From Pelecanus crispus (lineage: Eukaryota; Chordata; Aves; Pelecaniformes; Pelecanidae): DNA of 64,000 nt. Location: the NCBI RefSeq assembly GCF_030463565.1, contig NC_134649.1, positions 35,427,044 through 35,491,043 on the forward strand, given 5' to 3'. Below, piece after piece: positions 50,601 to 61,500 of the stretch. Both the position numbers and the translations under genes were made by a program. Position 1 is the first letter of the stretch, and every line of letters begins with the position of its first letter. The notes under the pieces were generated by a model. That model saw nothing but the letters and a program-made list of their open reading frames with translations, was not told where the DNA came from and made no database searches.

Positions 50601-51170
50601 CTTATGTTATTCTTGAATATCTTTTAAACGCATTGCAAAAAGTTGAAAAAAATAATAAAACAGGGAAGCGAGCTTTTAACAGAATGGTAATCCTTGTTTT
50701 CTGTGCAGATTGTATACTGTGTTCTGCGTTCTTACTGATAGATAAGGCACAAAATAAAGATGCAGCTGATCAATTCGAGTGTAATTGCATTAGACTATTC
50801 CTTAATTCTGGGGAGATGTATTTGTGATAAATTCAAATTCTCTGATATTTGAAAATGTGTAAGTTCCAGAAGAGATGAAATGAATTGCAGACTTAACAGG
50901 CAAGAACGGGACATAATAGAAAACTAAGAGGAAAACCTTAAAACCTGATTGTGGTTGTGTGTATTATACCGTTAATTAGGAATTAGGAACTGCCAATGTA
51001 GAAGGACAGAGCTGGGACAGTGGTGCTTTAAGCAAACAAACGAACAAAAGCACCCTAAGCCTGGATGACACTAGAACTCAAATTTCTGTTGTGCCAAGGT
51101 AGCTGCAGTGGTTTTAGTGTAATGGTGGGTGATTCCTTGAAAATGCTAGCAAAGACAAGGCTTTTGAGAT

Positions 51171-51196
51171 GTTAATTTGCTCTTATGCAAATTAAC
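51171..51196. promoter_or_regulatory. Perfect inverted repeat containing an octamer motif
   Basis: GTTAATTTGC (51171-51180) and GCAAATTAAC (51187-51196) are exact reverse complements around the spacer TCTTAT. The right arm with the spacer end contains ATGCAAAT (51185-51192), the POU/octamer consensus, and both outer ends read GTTAAT, an HNF1-type half-site. This is candidate regulatory sequence by motif only. Chance occurrence of a perfect 10-bp arm pair at this spacing is low for one site but not negligible over 64 kb. Confidence 0.4.
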
Positions 51197-51815
51197 CTGT
51201 CAGTGGCACAGTGAATGTGGAAGACCCAACTCTTTTCCTAGAGTGGTTCCTATGGTTTCTGAGGTATGCTTTGTCAATTTGGAAGCTATGAATATTTATG
51301 GTATACGAAAAACCTCATCTGTGTTGCAGTTTCTATAATTTTTATTTAATTTTACATTAAAAGATGTCATTTCTATCCATTGCGTAGGTAAATGGCTTCA
51401 TCAGCAATCATTTTATGCATGCAAGAGCTGGCCTGATTTACAGAATGCTAAACACAGATGGGTTTGTTCCTAATGCTCTCTAGTAGTTACTGTAGGAAAT
51501 AGTGCACAGTATATGCCTAATACATTATTTACTGAAGATAAATGCCAGACATGATTATGGTAAATTAGACCTTTTGAATTATTTATGAGAGTCAGTGCTA
51601 AATGTTTTTCTCCTACTTGTGTTACTATAAAAGCTGTTATATAATTGTTGGTAAACACTTTTTTTGTTAATTATTCAAGATACAGGAAATAAAATGTTTG
51701 GTTAAGTGAACCTGTTATTCACTTAGAGCCATCTGTTTTTTTTAAAAATGTATTTCAACATTTATCTCAGCTTTCTGAGGTAAAGAATTAGTGCATTATT
51801 AGATAACATTCCTCA

Positions 51816-51860
51816 TAGTCCTGTTATCACAGGATAGATGGGGAAACTGAAAAACAGAGT
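51816..51860 (-). mobile_element. Possible MIR-type SINE 3' fragment
   Basis: 'gtcctgttatcacaggatagatggggaaactgaaaaacagag' resembles the reverse complement of the MIR segment CTCTGTGCCTCAGTTTCCTCATCTGTAAAATGG. The match is short and diverged. Confidence 0.35.
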
Positions 51861-51884
51861 GCTGTGTAGAAAAACCTTTGTGGC

Positions 51885-51916
51885 TGTTTTTTTTGGGGTT
51901 GGGTTTTTTTTTTTTT
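51885..51916 (+). repeat. G/T tract ending in poly-T
   Basis: GTTTTTTTTGGGGTTGGG followed by about 13 T. Same class as the other G/T tracts. Confidence 0.8.
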
Positions 51917-54900
51917 GAACCATTACACTTTCCTTCTAATGTTTCCATAATATATGTGTGAAAATATTTTCTGTGTATGCATGGCTATTCTTCATTGAGT
52001 GGGTTTGTGGCTAAAGTTTGGTGCTTTAGCTTGTGCCTCAACTTGCACAATGACTGCCCTCATTTCCATTGAAATACTTGAGTTTTTGAGGAAAACAGGT
52101 CTGTGCAGTACTGGCATGTTTTGTATGTTCCAGTCTCTAGCGGCCTCACTGGTTTCCAGTAAAATACCAAATAAAAATTCCAATCCTGAATTAAGTATTC
52201 TATACAAGGTATTCCTCCTCCAGCCATTTTAATGTTTGTGGTTTTTTTTTTTTCTTTTTCTAATTATATTTTGAAATTGAAATTCTAAGATGCCACCATT
52301 CCCAAAGGCGAAATGAACATAATTTATTTGACGGCAGACTGGCTTTTGGCAGCAAGGAACATGCTGACAATGTGGGCATATACATCTTTTGTCAGTTTTT
52401 ATTTAGCATGCAGAATATATTTCCCATGCTGTGAGAGTACTTCTGCAGCAGTTTTAAAGTTATGCTAGCAATTATGTGTTAAAGTCTCATTCTGCATTTT
52501 TCACGGAGAGCATGTCTACTTATTTATTCAAACTGAAGCATGTTTAAAGCTCTACATAACCATTGATACTTATTTTGATACATTTTCTATACTACTTTTT
52601 TTCACTCAGTTGGGATAGCAAATTTCACTTGTTTGTAGTTGTTTGGGCATCACATTTGAATCTTCTGTAAAACACTGCAGTGCTGAGATACAGACAAGAC
52701 ATGCAGCTTTGGGAGAATTAATTCCAGGAAAATTCTCTCCATACTTAGTTGAACAAGGTGTTTTGTAAAGCACGCAAAAAAAAGTATGAACGGAGAAATG
52801 CTGTAGGCATATTCGACTTTTGTAATAGTCGCCCAGCTCACATTCACCATGTTTCTGAGTGAAGTCTGGAAGGAAAAAAAAAAAAGAATTGGTGGGAGGT
52901 GGAAAAAGTTTAGTTAGAAAATTTTAGGGATAATACATGTCTGCCACCAGATGTTTATGATCAGTCTTGCCAAATTAAGAATAAGACAACTTTCTTATCA
53001 GCTCAGCTATTTTGGAAGGCTGTTACTGTTTCTTCTTTCAGTTGATTACTTTCTTTTTCCCCCTTCTCTTTCCTGAATTCAGCAAGAGAAAAGCAAAGGT
53101 TTGAAAACCCTTTTGTGTCCTTTCTCTCACAAGTATTTTTGGAAGGGTTTTATTTTCCCATATTTATAAAGCATTATGAAAAATGGTGCTTTTTCTTTAG
53201 TTCTGTAAAAGATGAATATATAATTTGGGTCCAGATCCAAGCTATATATTTATTTCAGGAAAGCTTTTGTAAGTACCGTTAGTATATGCATTTTTATTCA
53301 ATTGAAGTGGTAGAGGGCTAATCGCTTAGCACTTAAATCTGTGAGGAAAAATGGAGAAGAGCAGCCTTAATTTAAATTAATACAATTTTAAGATAAATTT
53401 CTGCATAGGTCTGGTTTTCTTACCCTTTCAACTGAAAGTTAAATGAAGCAGCCATAGTCTGGTTTGGTGTGTAATAGTCTAATTCCTGTATGCACACTTG
53501 TTCAGACAGTGTTGTTCTATTACTCTGAGTCAAGAGGAGCTGGTTGAATACATGCTGAGCAGTGATTTATGTTTCTCCTCTACCCATTTACCGAAAGAAT
53601 AAGAGAAGAACAGATAATGATTTGTCCATGCGTATTCACATCACTTGGCCTGTTCAGTTTTTTTCATTCCCTGTGATCTTTTCATAAATGCAGGAAATTT
53701 TCTGGCTTTAATTTCAGATGTAATTTAAAAGAATAGTTATGAAATCTGAACTAATATACAATAGAGAACAAAATACCTGCTAGACTACAGAAAGCATTTC
53801 ATATCGATCCTGAAAAGCAAATTCAGCCAGCCAGGGTTAAAAGTTGGTGCTAGCGAGGTGGTAGTCAGTGTTAGTATAAAAATGAATACGCTGTAATGGA
53901 TAGTATGCTGGATTTCAGTTTAAAATGGTGTGATGGCCTATTTATCATCACTTATACTACTTGTAGGTGTTAGCTTTATAAATTTTCAGTGATGATGTTT
54001 GAAGTAGCTGTATTAAAATGTTGCTGTAGTATAGAAAATGCTGTAGAATGCCATTGCTACAAGTTTCTCTGAACTTCATGTCAGACGTGCTTAAATTACT
54101 GGGGAAAAGAAAAACAAGGGGGTGGGAGTGTTTACTTTTCTCAGTTTGTGGCCTGCCTTTCTCCTTTGGAAATCGTAACATTAAAGTAAGAGAGTTTTGT
54201 GCATCCTCATCAGTAAAAGTCACTGTGGTTATAATTTCACTAATAGTTTCATAAAAGCTATTAATTCAAATGGTTGCTAGATCTTCACTCTGTGTTAGCT
54301 GCAGGAAAAAAGCAAAAATAAAATTCTTGTTGTAAATTAAATATCCTGAGCATGTCAGGTTGTATCCATACTGTATTTTAAGGAAATTAGTTACATTTAA
54401 CACTTTGCTTATTAGAATTTGTATTTTGTCAAGAAAACGATTTCAGAAAGTGTCCCTATTTATTCTGTTTAAATTTTGATCCTGTGAAGAAAAGGTAACA
54501 TCTAGTCTTAATTACTTTTTTATTTTTTTTCCCCTTTGAGTTCTGTTGAATAGAATTAAATATGTCCCCTCTGTTTTCTCCTAATCCAGTGGCAGCCTGC
54601 AGTTTTGTGATAAACAATTAGTATAATGATTTATCTAGGGGGAAAACTAAAATGTTTAGAAGGTACCTTATCTGGAAAATTATTTTAAAACTAAATGGTG
54701 AAGTAATGGACCCAGGGGGCATGGTGATTTAAAACAGCACCAAGTAATAATTACAGTAAAGTTTGTAAACTAAACAACCATCAATATTTACAGGTTCCGA
54801 CAAATGGTGATTTATTGTGCATGGTTAATTTGTGCTTTAACAGAAGCCCAGTTGCAAAGGCAAAAAGTAACTGCATGCGCTGTTTGTTTCAAATAGGACA

Positions 54901-54976
54901 AATGAGATATCTGTGGCTGAAAATAACAAAAACATCTGCAAGAGGTGCGATATGTTCAGTTTCTTGCTTTTCTGTT

Positions 54977-55098
54977 AAAAAAAAAAGGAAAAAACAAACG
55001 CAAAAACCCCAAAACTACACACCAGAAAACAAAAAATAAAACAAAACAAAAGCCAACCAATCAACCAAAAAACCAACAACCCCAAAACACCAAAACCC
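54977..55098 (-). repeat. Long A/C-rich low-complexity tract
   Basis: About 120 bases almost free of T and nearly free of G: A-run, then AAAACCCCAAAAC, AAAACAAAACAAAAG, CCAACCAATCAACC and CCCCAAAACACCAAAACCC words. It is the largest of the tracts and in the opposite orientation to the G/T tracts. Confidence 0.85.
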
Positions 55099-57922
55099 AG
55101 GAACTGCATGTAGTGAGATACTGAGGATCACTTACGAGATGCTGATTACGCTCAGCTTTCATTTGCTTAAAAAGATGTTGAAGGCACCCAGCATGATGTG
55201 TGTTTGGAAACATGCATATTAGTGGCTAGCAATGAAAAGTATTTAAAATGGAAAAAATCATCATAGCTGAGTGGTATACTATTCACTCAGTATTACACTT
55301 ATGCTTACCACAAAGGGTTAACTTCTCTCTACCCCCAAGAGTACATCAATAATGCATTTAAAATTCCTTACTGGTAATTTTATCATTGGTAGCAGTTTAC
55401 TGTGCTTTAATGGAAGTGTTGATAAGAGTCTGCCTGGAGACGATAACAGCCTTTTTCCTTTTCTGTTCCCATGGCCATAATCACAGATCTGTTTGTTTAC
55501 TCGCATTGCTCAAGGAATCTTAGCTGAATTAAGGGGATGGCTGTGATGTGCTCCTGCAGCAGAGGAGTGGATCTCACCCGAATCCCAAATATAGTGGCAA
55601 TTTAACCAACTCCCATATTCCCTATGTCTTGGTGACTGTAAAGACTAGTTCTCAATGTTCCCCAAATCCTAGGAAAAAAATGGCTTTAAAAGCATCCTAT
55701 TGTAACAATGAACATAAATGACTAGGAGATCAATGGGGCTAGGTATTTAACTTTAAAAAAAAACTTTTCTAAGGTTATATTGCCTATAGAGCAGCATAAA
55801 GCTAACATTATGAAAGAAGCTACATCATTTTGCTATGGATTTAATTTTTTCCTGACATTGTGATTTCCACCCTTGGTAGGAGACTGGCTCAGGCAGATAT
55901 CCTACAGTGTCACCAAAATGCCAAGCATCTTCCTGCTGTCTCCAGGCGTGGGTTGCCACTGGCCGCTGTAAAGGCGGAATGGCAAGGGCTGCTGGAAGAG
56001 CAGGCGGCAGTGGCTCTTTGTTTCCCTGGTGCTCCATTCATCCTTTCCAAAGAAAGGAATGAGCTGCTTGCTTCATTTGAAGTCTATGCGGCTAAACCCT
56101 TTCTTTGGCAGATTGGATCCTTCCTTGGGAAACAAATGACCTGCTTCTGCCTTTGCTGTATTTAGTAGAAAAAGTATTGAAGCAGGAGATGAGTTAGACA
56201 CCTAGTTCTGCTTCTGGCTGGGCACTTGGTTCTGCTCTCTGTTGCAGGAAAACAATTGTTCTCAATTTTTTTGTTTATTACTTTGAGTCTTCAATGCCTC
56301 AACTTTTTAAACAGGTGCTACTCGTTAGTTGACAGTTTAAGTCTGACAAATACTGAATTTTCCAGATCTATCTAATATCAATGTAGTATTATTCATGGAA
56401 AAGTTTCTAACTAGCATCAAGTATCATAATCTAACGCTTTCTGCGAAAGTCGTCTTCACTGTGTTTTATGCAGGTGACTAACACTCAGATATTGAATAGT
56501 TTTATAAAGGCAGGTATCTATTCCCCATGTGGTTTGAATGCTGATACTGCACGTAAAGCAGCTTCTACCACATTCAGTAACAAAGTTCTTTGATTTCAAT
56601 AGTTTCATTATAAAGAGAAACACATCCATTCTTCTGCATATTATGTAAAGTGAGAAAACCTATGTTCAGCAACGATTCTAGTACTGTTAGAAAAATAGGA
56701 AACTTAAAATCTTCACATAATTTTCAATCCTTTTCTAACTTGTATCTGTTCAATTAGTTGGCGGATTTTAATTTGAAACATTATTATAGTGGAGAATGAT
56801 CAATATTTTGTAATGGCTTTGGCAATTATGTACTAGAATAATTCCAATATTTCACTTTCTTAAAATGTAGATTTTTGAGATTTGGGCTATATTTTTCCTG
56901 TATGTGCTGTTCTGATTGTAGTGAAATATTTGAAAGAATATGGACAAATAACCTTTTCTGGTGAGTAAGTTGAAAACGTAACAGGCTTCTGCTTTCTCCC
57001 GCAGAATGTAGCCTATAATCTGCTTTTTCAAAATTACTTTTAATTCTTCGTCTGAGTAGATGTACAGATAATAGAGAAAATCTAAAGGGGATAAATAATT
57101 GCATTTATAGACACTGGAATATTATAATTAAATTGACAGGTAAAAGACTATTCCTAACGACTATGAGGGCTGCCTTGCATGCGGTGCTAGATTAAACCGA
57201 GGTTGCTATATGTTTATTGCCCCCCTGCCCTTAGCTTTTCTTAGAAATTGCAGCTTCTGCAAGATGGTAGAGAGGAAATGGAGTAACACCTAATATCCTC
57301 TGTGCAGCTTCATATTTGCAGCCTGTATTAAAATCCTGAGCTGTAAGTTGTGGCATTGAAGAGTATTTAAATGTCTTGTCCTGCATCCCTTTAGTGGAAC
57401 TGAGTGGACAGCTGGAAGCAAGAATTGCTTCAATCCTCTCTCTTCTTTAAAGTCTTGTTTGAAGTGCCAATCTAAATGAATGTTTCGTTTGGGTGATAGT
57501 ATGGAGGCACCTTTTGTTTAAGGTTGTTCTCTCGCAGAAACCTGAGAACCCAGCAGAACTGAGGGTAGCTGGCTTTAACTGTACTAAGTCAGTGTTTCAC
57601 GGCTGTTGTCTTTTAGCTGCTTTCAGTGTATTTCATAGGGTGACAAAGGTTGCCTTTGGCTGTTTTTAAGGGCTGAATTTTTTTTTGGCTATATCAGAAT
57701 ATAAAGTGAATGCCGATGAAATAATTGCATACGTCTTGATTAACTACATGTAGTGTGTCTAGAGTTCTAGTGTAAGAAAATCTTTAGACGTGTTCCAAAT
57801 TGTCACTGCTTTAAATGAGAGGAAAATTGGGACTGCTATGTATTAAATTCTGTTCCGTAAACAGTCATGGAAATGCACAATTTTCTGAACATGAACAGTT
57901 CCGTTGGCCCCAGCAGAAATTT

Positions 57923-58521
57923 TGTGCTGGTTTTGGCTGAGGTAGAGTTAATTTTCTTCATAGTAGCTAGTATGGGGCTATGTTCTGGATTTGTGCTGGA
58001 AATAGTGTTGATAATACAGAGATGTTTTAGTTACTGCTGAGCAGTACTTACACAGAGTCAAGGCCTTTTCTGCTCCTCACACCACCCCAACCCACCAGTG
58101 AGTAGGCTGGGGGTGCACAAGAAGCTGGGAGGGGACACAGCCAGGACAGCTGACCCCAACTGACCAAAGGGATATTCCATACCATATGACACCATGCTTA
58201 GCATATAGATTTGGGGGAAGAAGGAGGAAATGGGGGACGTTCATAGTTATGGCGTTTGTCTTCTGAAGTAACCGTTACGTGTCATGGAGCCCTGCTTTCC
58301 TGGAGATGGCTGAACACCCGCCTGCCGATGCGAAACAGTGAATGAATTCCTTGTTTTGCTTTGCTTGCGTGCACAGCTTTTGCTTTACCTGTTAAACTGA
58401 CCTTATCTCAACCCATGAGCTTTCTCACTTTTATCCCTCTGATTCTCTCCCCCATCCAACCGGGGGGAGTGAGCAAGCGGCTGGGTAGTGCTTAGTTGTC
58501 AGCTAGGGCTAAACCACGACA
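57923..58521 (+). mobile_element. Solo LTR of an avian endogenous retrovirus (ERVL-like)
   Basis: A 599-bp element begins TGTGCTGG and ends CCACGACA, so it has the TG...CA termini of an LTR. Its internal text ('ggctgaggtagagttaattttcttcatagtagctag', 'gtaaccgttacgtgtcatggagccctgctttcctggagatggctgaacacc', 'ccaaccggggggagtgagcaagcggctg') is one I recognise from multicopy avian ERV LTRs, probably the ERVL group; the exact subfamily is uncertain. The flanking 5 bases are AATTT (57918-57922) and AATGT (58522-58526), a target-site duplication with one mismatch. No internal retroviral region or second LTR is present, so it is a product of LTR-LTR recombination. It is in the same orientation as CACNA2D3 and could in principle offer a promoter or polyadenylation signal. 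Confidence 0.88.
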
Positions 58522-61500
58522 AATGTTTAAAAGGGTTAGTGACTAAACTGATTAAGAGCTGACTGATGTAACTGTAAGGCTACAGTCACCATAAAGCTCT
58601 GGTTTTGGTTCCAGAAAAGCTAGTGGCAAGCATTGTCAGTTCTTATAAAAGCATCTGTATTCTGAGAATCCTAACCAATTACAACATAAAATAAGTCCTG
58701 AAATAACCTAAACCCCAAAATCTAAGATCTCTGAAAAAAAAAAAAAAATAGTGCTATAGACATAGGGCTTACTCCGAAAAGACATACCAAATGCTCTGTA
58801 GTTCAATACAGATGAGGATATATGTGGAAAACATGCAGGCACTATAATGAGGAATAGCAACATAAAATAACAAGAGACAAGATCTTGCCTACTATGTCTT
58901 GAATTGATTTCAACAAAATGGACCTATTACAGAATTGCATTTTGTCTTTATTAATGGTGTGTTGTATTTCCTATGTAAATATGGAAATGCAAAAAGTAGG
59001 AAAAGAAAAACTAGTATAAACTGGATCTTGTTAGAAAGATCCATCTCAGACTTCCTAACTTTCCCCAGGGTGCTCAGCTTTTAGTAACTGATCAGTGGGC
59101 CCCTGTGTGAAATTTGCTCTACCTGAAGTTACAGTATAATGCCAGACGGAACCTGGTCCCAGTGGCTGTGCCAGTAGGTAGTCCTGTATCTTTAACATTA
59201 GACAACTCTTTGATGTGTGATTGTGAAACAGTTTGAAACCTACAGAAAGAAGCTGCTGGTGATAAAACATTAACTGCATGGAGGCATGTAAGACAGTAGG
59301 ATGGATGAGATATGGTATAAAGTCCATGTAAAATATATGTTCAAACTGAAACACAACTCTTTTTTTTTTTTTTTAAACTTATTTTTTGCTAAAATGTTAT
59401 CAGTGTAATGGAATGGTAACATTTGAAGAATTTTTAAATTATGCTTGATATTTTTAGCAATGTGCAGTGTTTCCCTTAATCCGTTTTAATAGGATTTACA
59501 GTCCTTTTTTTTGATCAGAAGCTTCAAGCCTTTCTGAATCTTCACTAAAGCTACAGTTGTAGTAAAGCCAAAAAGTGGTATATGAATCTGGCTCGTGGTC
59601 TCTTGATGCAATTTATGTAAATTCCTACCAAAAGAAATATCCCAACATGATATTTCTAGTATGGATCATGCTTTTTGTAAACAAGTGATCTTTCGTAATG
59701 TTTTATAGTTAACTAATTTTCTATATATTTATGTCTTATTTCATTAGAGAATTTTTTTGTTTAAGATAACATTTTTGAGATTCATAAGTATGTTAAAATT
59801 CATTTCCAGGGCTAACACATCAAAACTGTGTCCCGTTCAGAGCATTTTACATTGAGTCTCACACATAATGAAGCAGTGCCTCACAATAGGATATGCTGCT
59901 TTTGCCAAATATTTTCTTTAACAATTAGCTTCATTTTAATTATCATAATCAGGTGTGAGCACACAGTCCCCTTTCAAGCAGGCTGACTGGACCGTATCCA
60001 GGCTCCTCCCATCACTGAAATCAGATGCAATTGGACCAATTTAGAAAGAAGATACAGATGCATCTGTCCTGATGATCAAGTTTGATCACAGTACATAAAC
60101 TTTCAATAACAATATAGATGTATTAGCAAAAATGTGCTCTCAATATGATGTAAGAGTACCCAAACCACCCAGTTATATACTTGTCCTCAATGCATGCCTT
60201 TTTACAAAGTTTGACTGGGGTAGAAACTACCTTTTAAAAAATGCTCTTAAAACTGATATTTGAAAAATCCAACCAGAATCAGACTGAAAAGCTTCCTGTT
60301 ACAATTATGAAGAGAAATCAGATAATTAACGCATGGAAAGTCTAGAGATGGTAAAATTAGTATTGTGTGAAATTTCACACCTCTTGACCACATAAATTCT
60401 ACTCTTTCTTTTATTTCGGGGAAATTTTAAAAGTTACTTTGTAAAACTATAAAATCACTTCTAGGTTCCTTCCATATAATCACCCTGAGACATCCTACAA
60501 AGCATGGAATCAATGCCAATCCATATGGAGTGCAATGGGCAGGAAAAATAGTCTATCAAACACTCTGCTTCTCTGAATGTGGAGGGGGGGGAAAATTCTT
60601 CTGGAATTTTGGATCAGACCTCTGCGGATTCTTGGTGAGAAAATGAGCCTTTTGTCCTTCCAAGAAACTCACAGATCTCAGTTAATGTGTGAGAGTCAGA
60701 CCTAGGGTGGTGCAAATGCCCTAAGAATGTCCAGTTTTCAAGTCTAAATGTTTATACCCTATCAAATGTTGTTAGCAACATCTCACCTATTTCAGGTTGC
60801 TGTAGTTACACTGAGCATGGTTCAGTTTGTAAGCCTATTCATCGCGATAGGTCTCATTGAGATGATTTCAGCTAATGGTTAAGTAGTAGCCAGAGGCAAG
60901 ACGCTGAAGCACGTGGTCCTTGAACTCCAGAGTTAAATTGTGGGTGGAGAGCTTCACTGGCTGGTGGTTTTGAGAATGTTGGTGACATTGGCATGTTCTG
61001 AAAGAAAGCTCAGAAGATAGATTCTGTCTGATGTTTGGAGAAGGTGTCAAGGAGTGGTCAGCAAGGATAACAATTTCTGTTGGTTGACTCTTTCCGCATG
61101 CAAAGAAAGGATTTTGCACCTTCTCTGCTCACAAGTAGGATTATGTTTAAGATACCTGACTTGACCTGATTTTCCCATGTGGGAAAAATAAGCATTCTTC
61201 TGAACTGTTGGGAGTGTGTCTTTGGCCCTTCATCCATATAGGACACCCTTAGTCTAAATGGCAAGTTCTGTAGAGCTTTGTGTGGGGGATGCTGGAGTTA
61301 TGTTTAGAATCTTGAATAACGTTCTCTTTGTATGCTTATTTCTCCTCATCCCCTTACACATTTTTACCCTGTTCTATCTGAGATAAATACAAAGTGTACT
61401 GCAGGCAAACTTTCATTATTAGCTGATTAAAATCTTAGGTTTTTGTTAAGAAGTCTATCAAAGTTGCTCATTGATCTCAGAACAGCAAAAGCAGATGATT

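Larger units (their letters stand above)
43801..57922 (+). other. CACNA2D3 intron 2, between CR1 and solo LTR: no exon recognised
   Basis: AT-rich intronic sequence. Separately listed items are a 21-G run (47650), a perfect inverted repeat with octamer core (51171), a MIR-like fragment (51816), a G/T tract (51885) and an A/C tract (54977). A locally GC-richer patch at about 55860-56160 is open on both strands but the frames are unrecognised and the plus frame has no initial ATG. I see no conserved exon. Confidence 0.6.
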
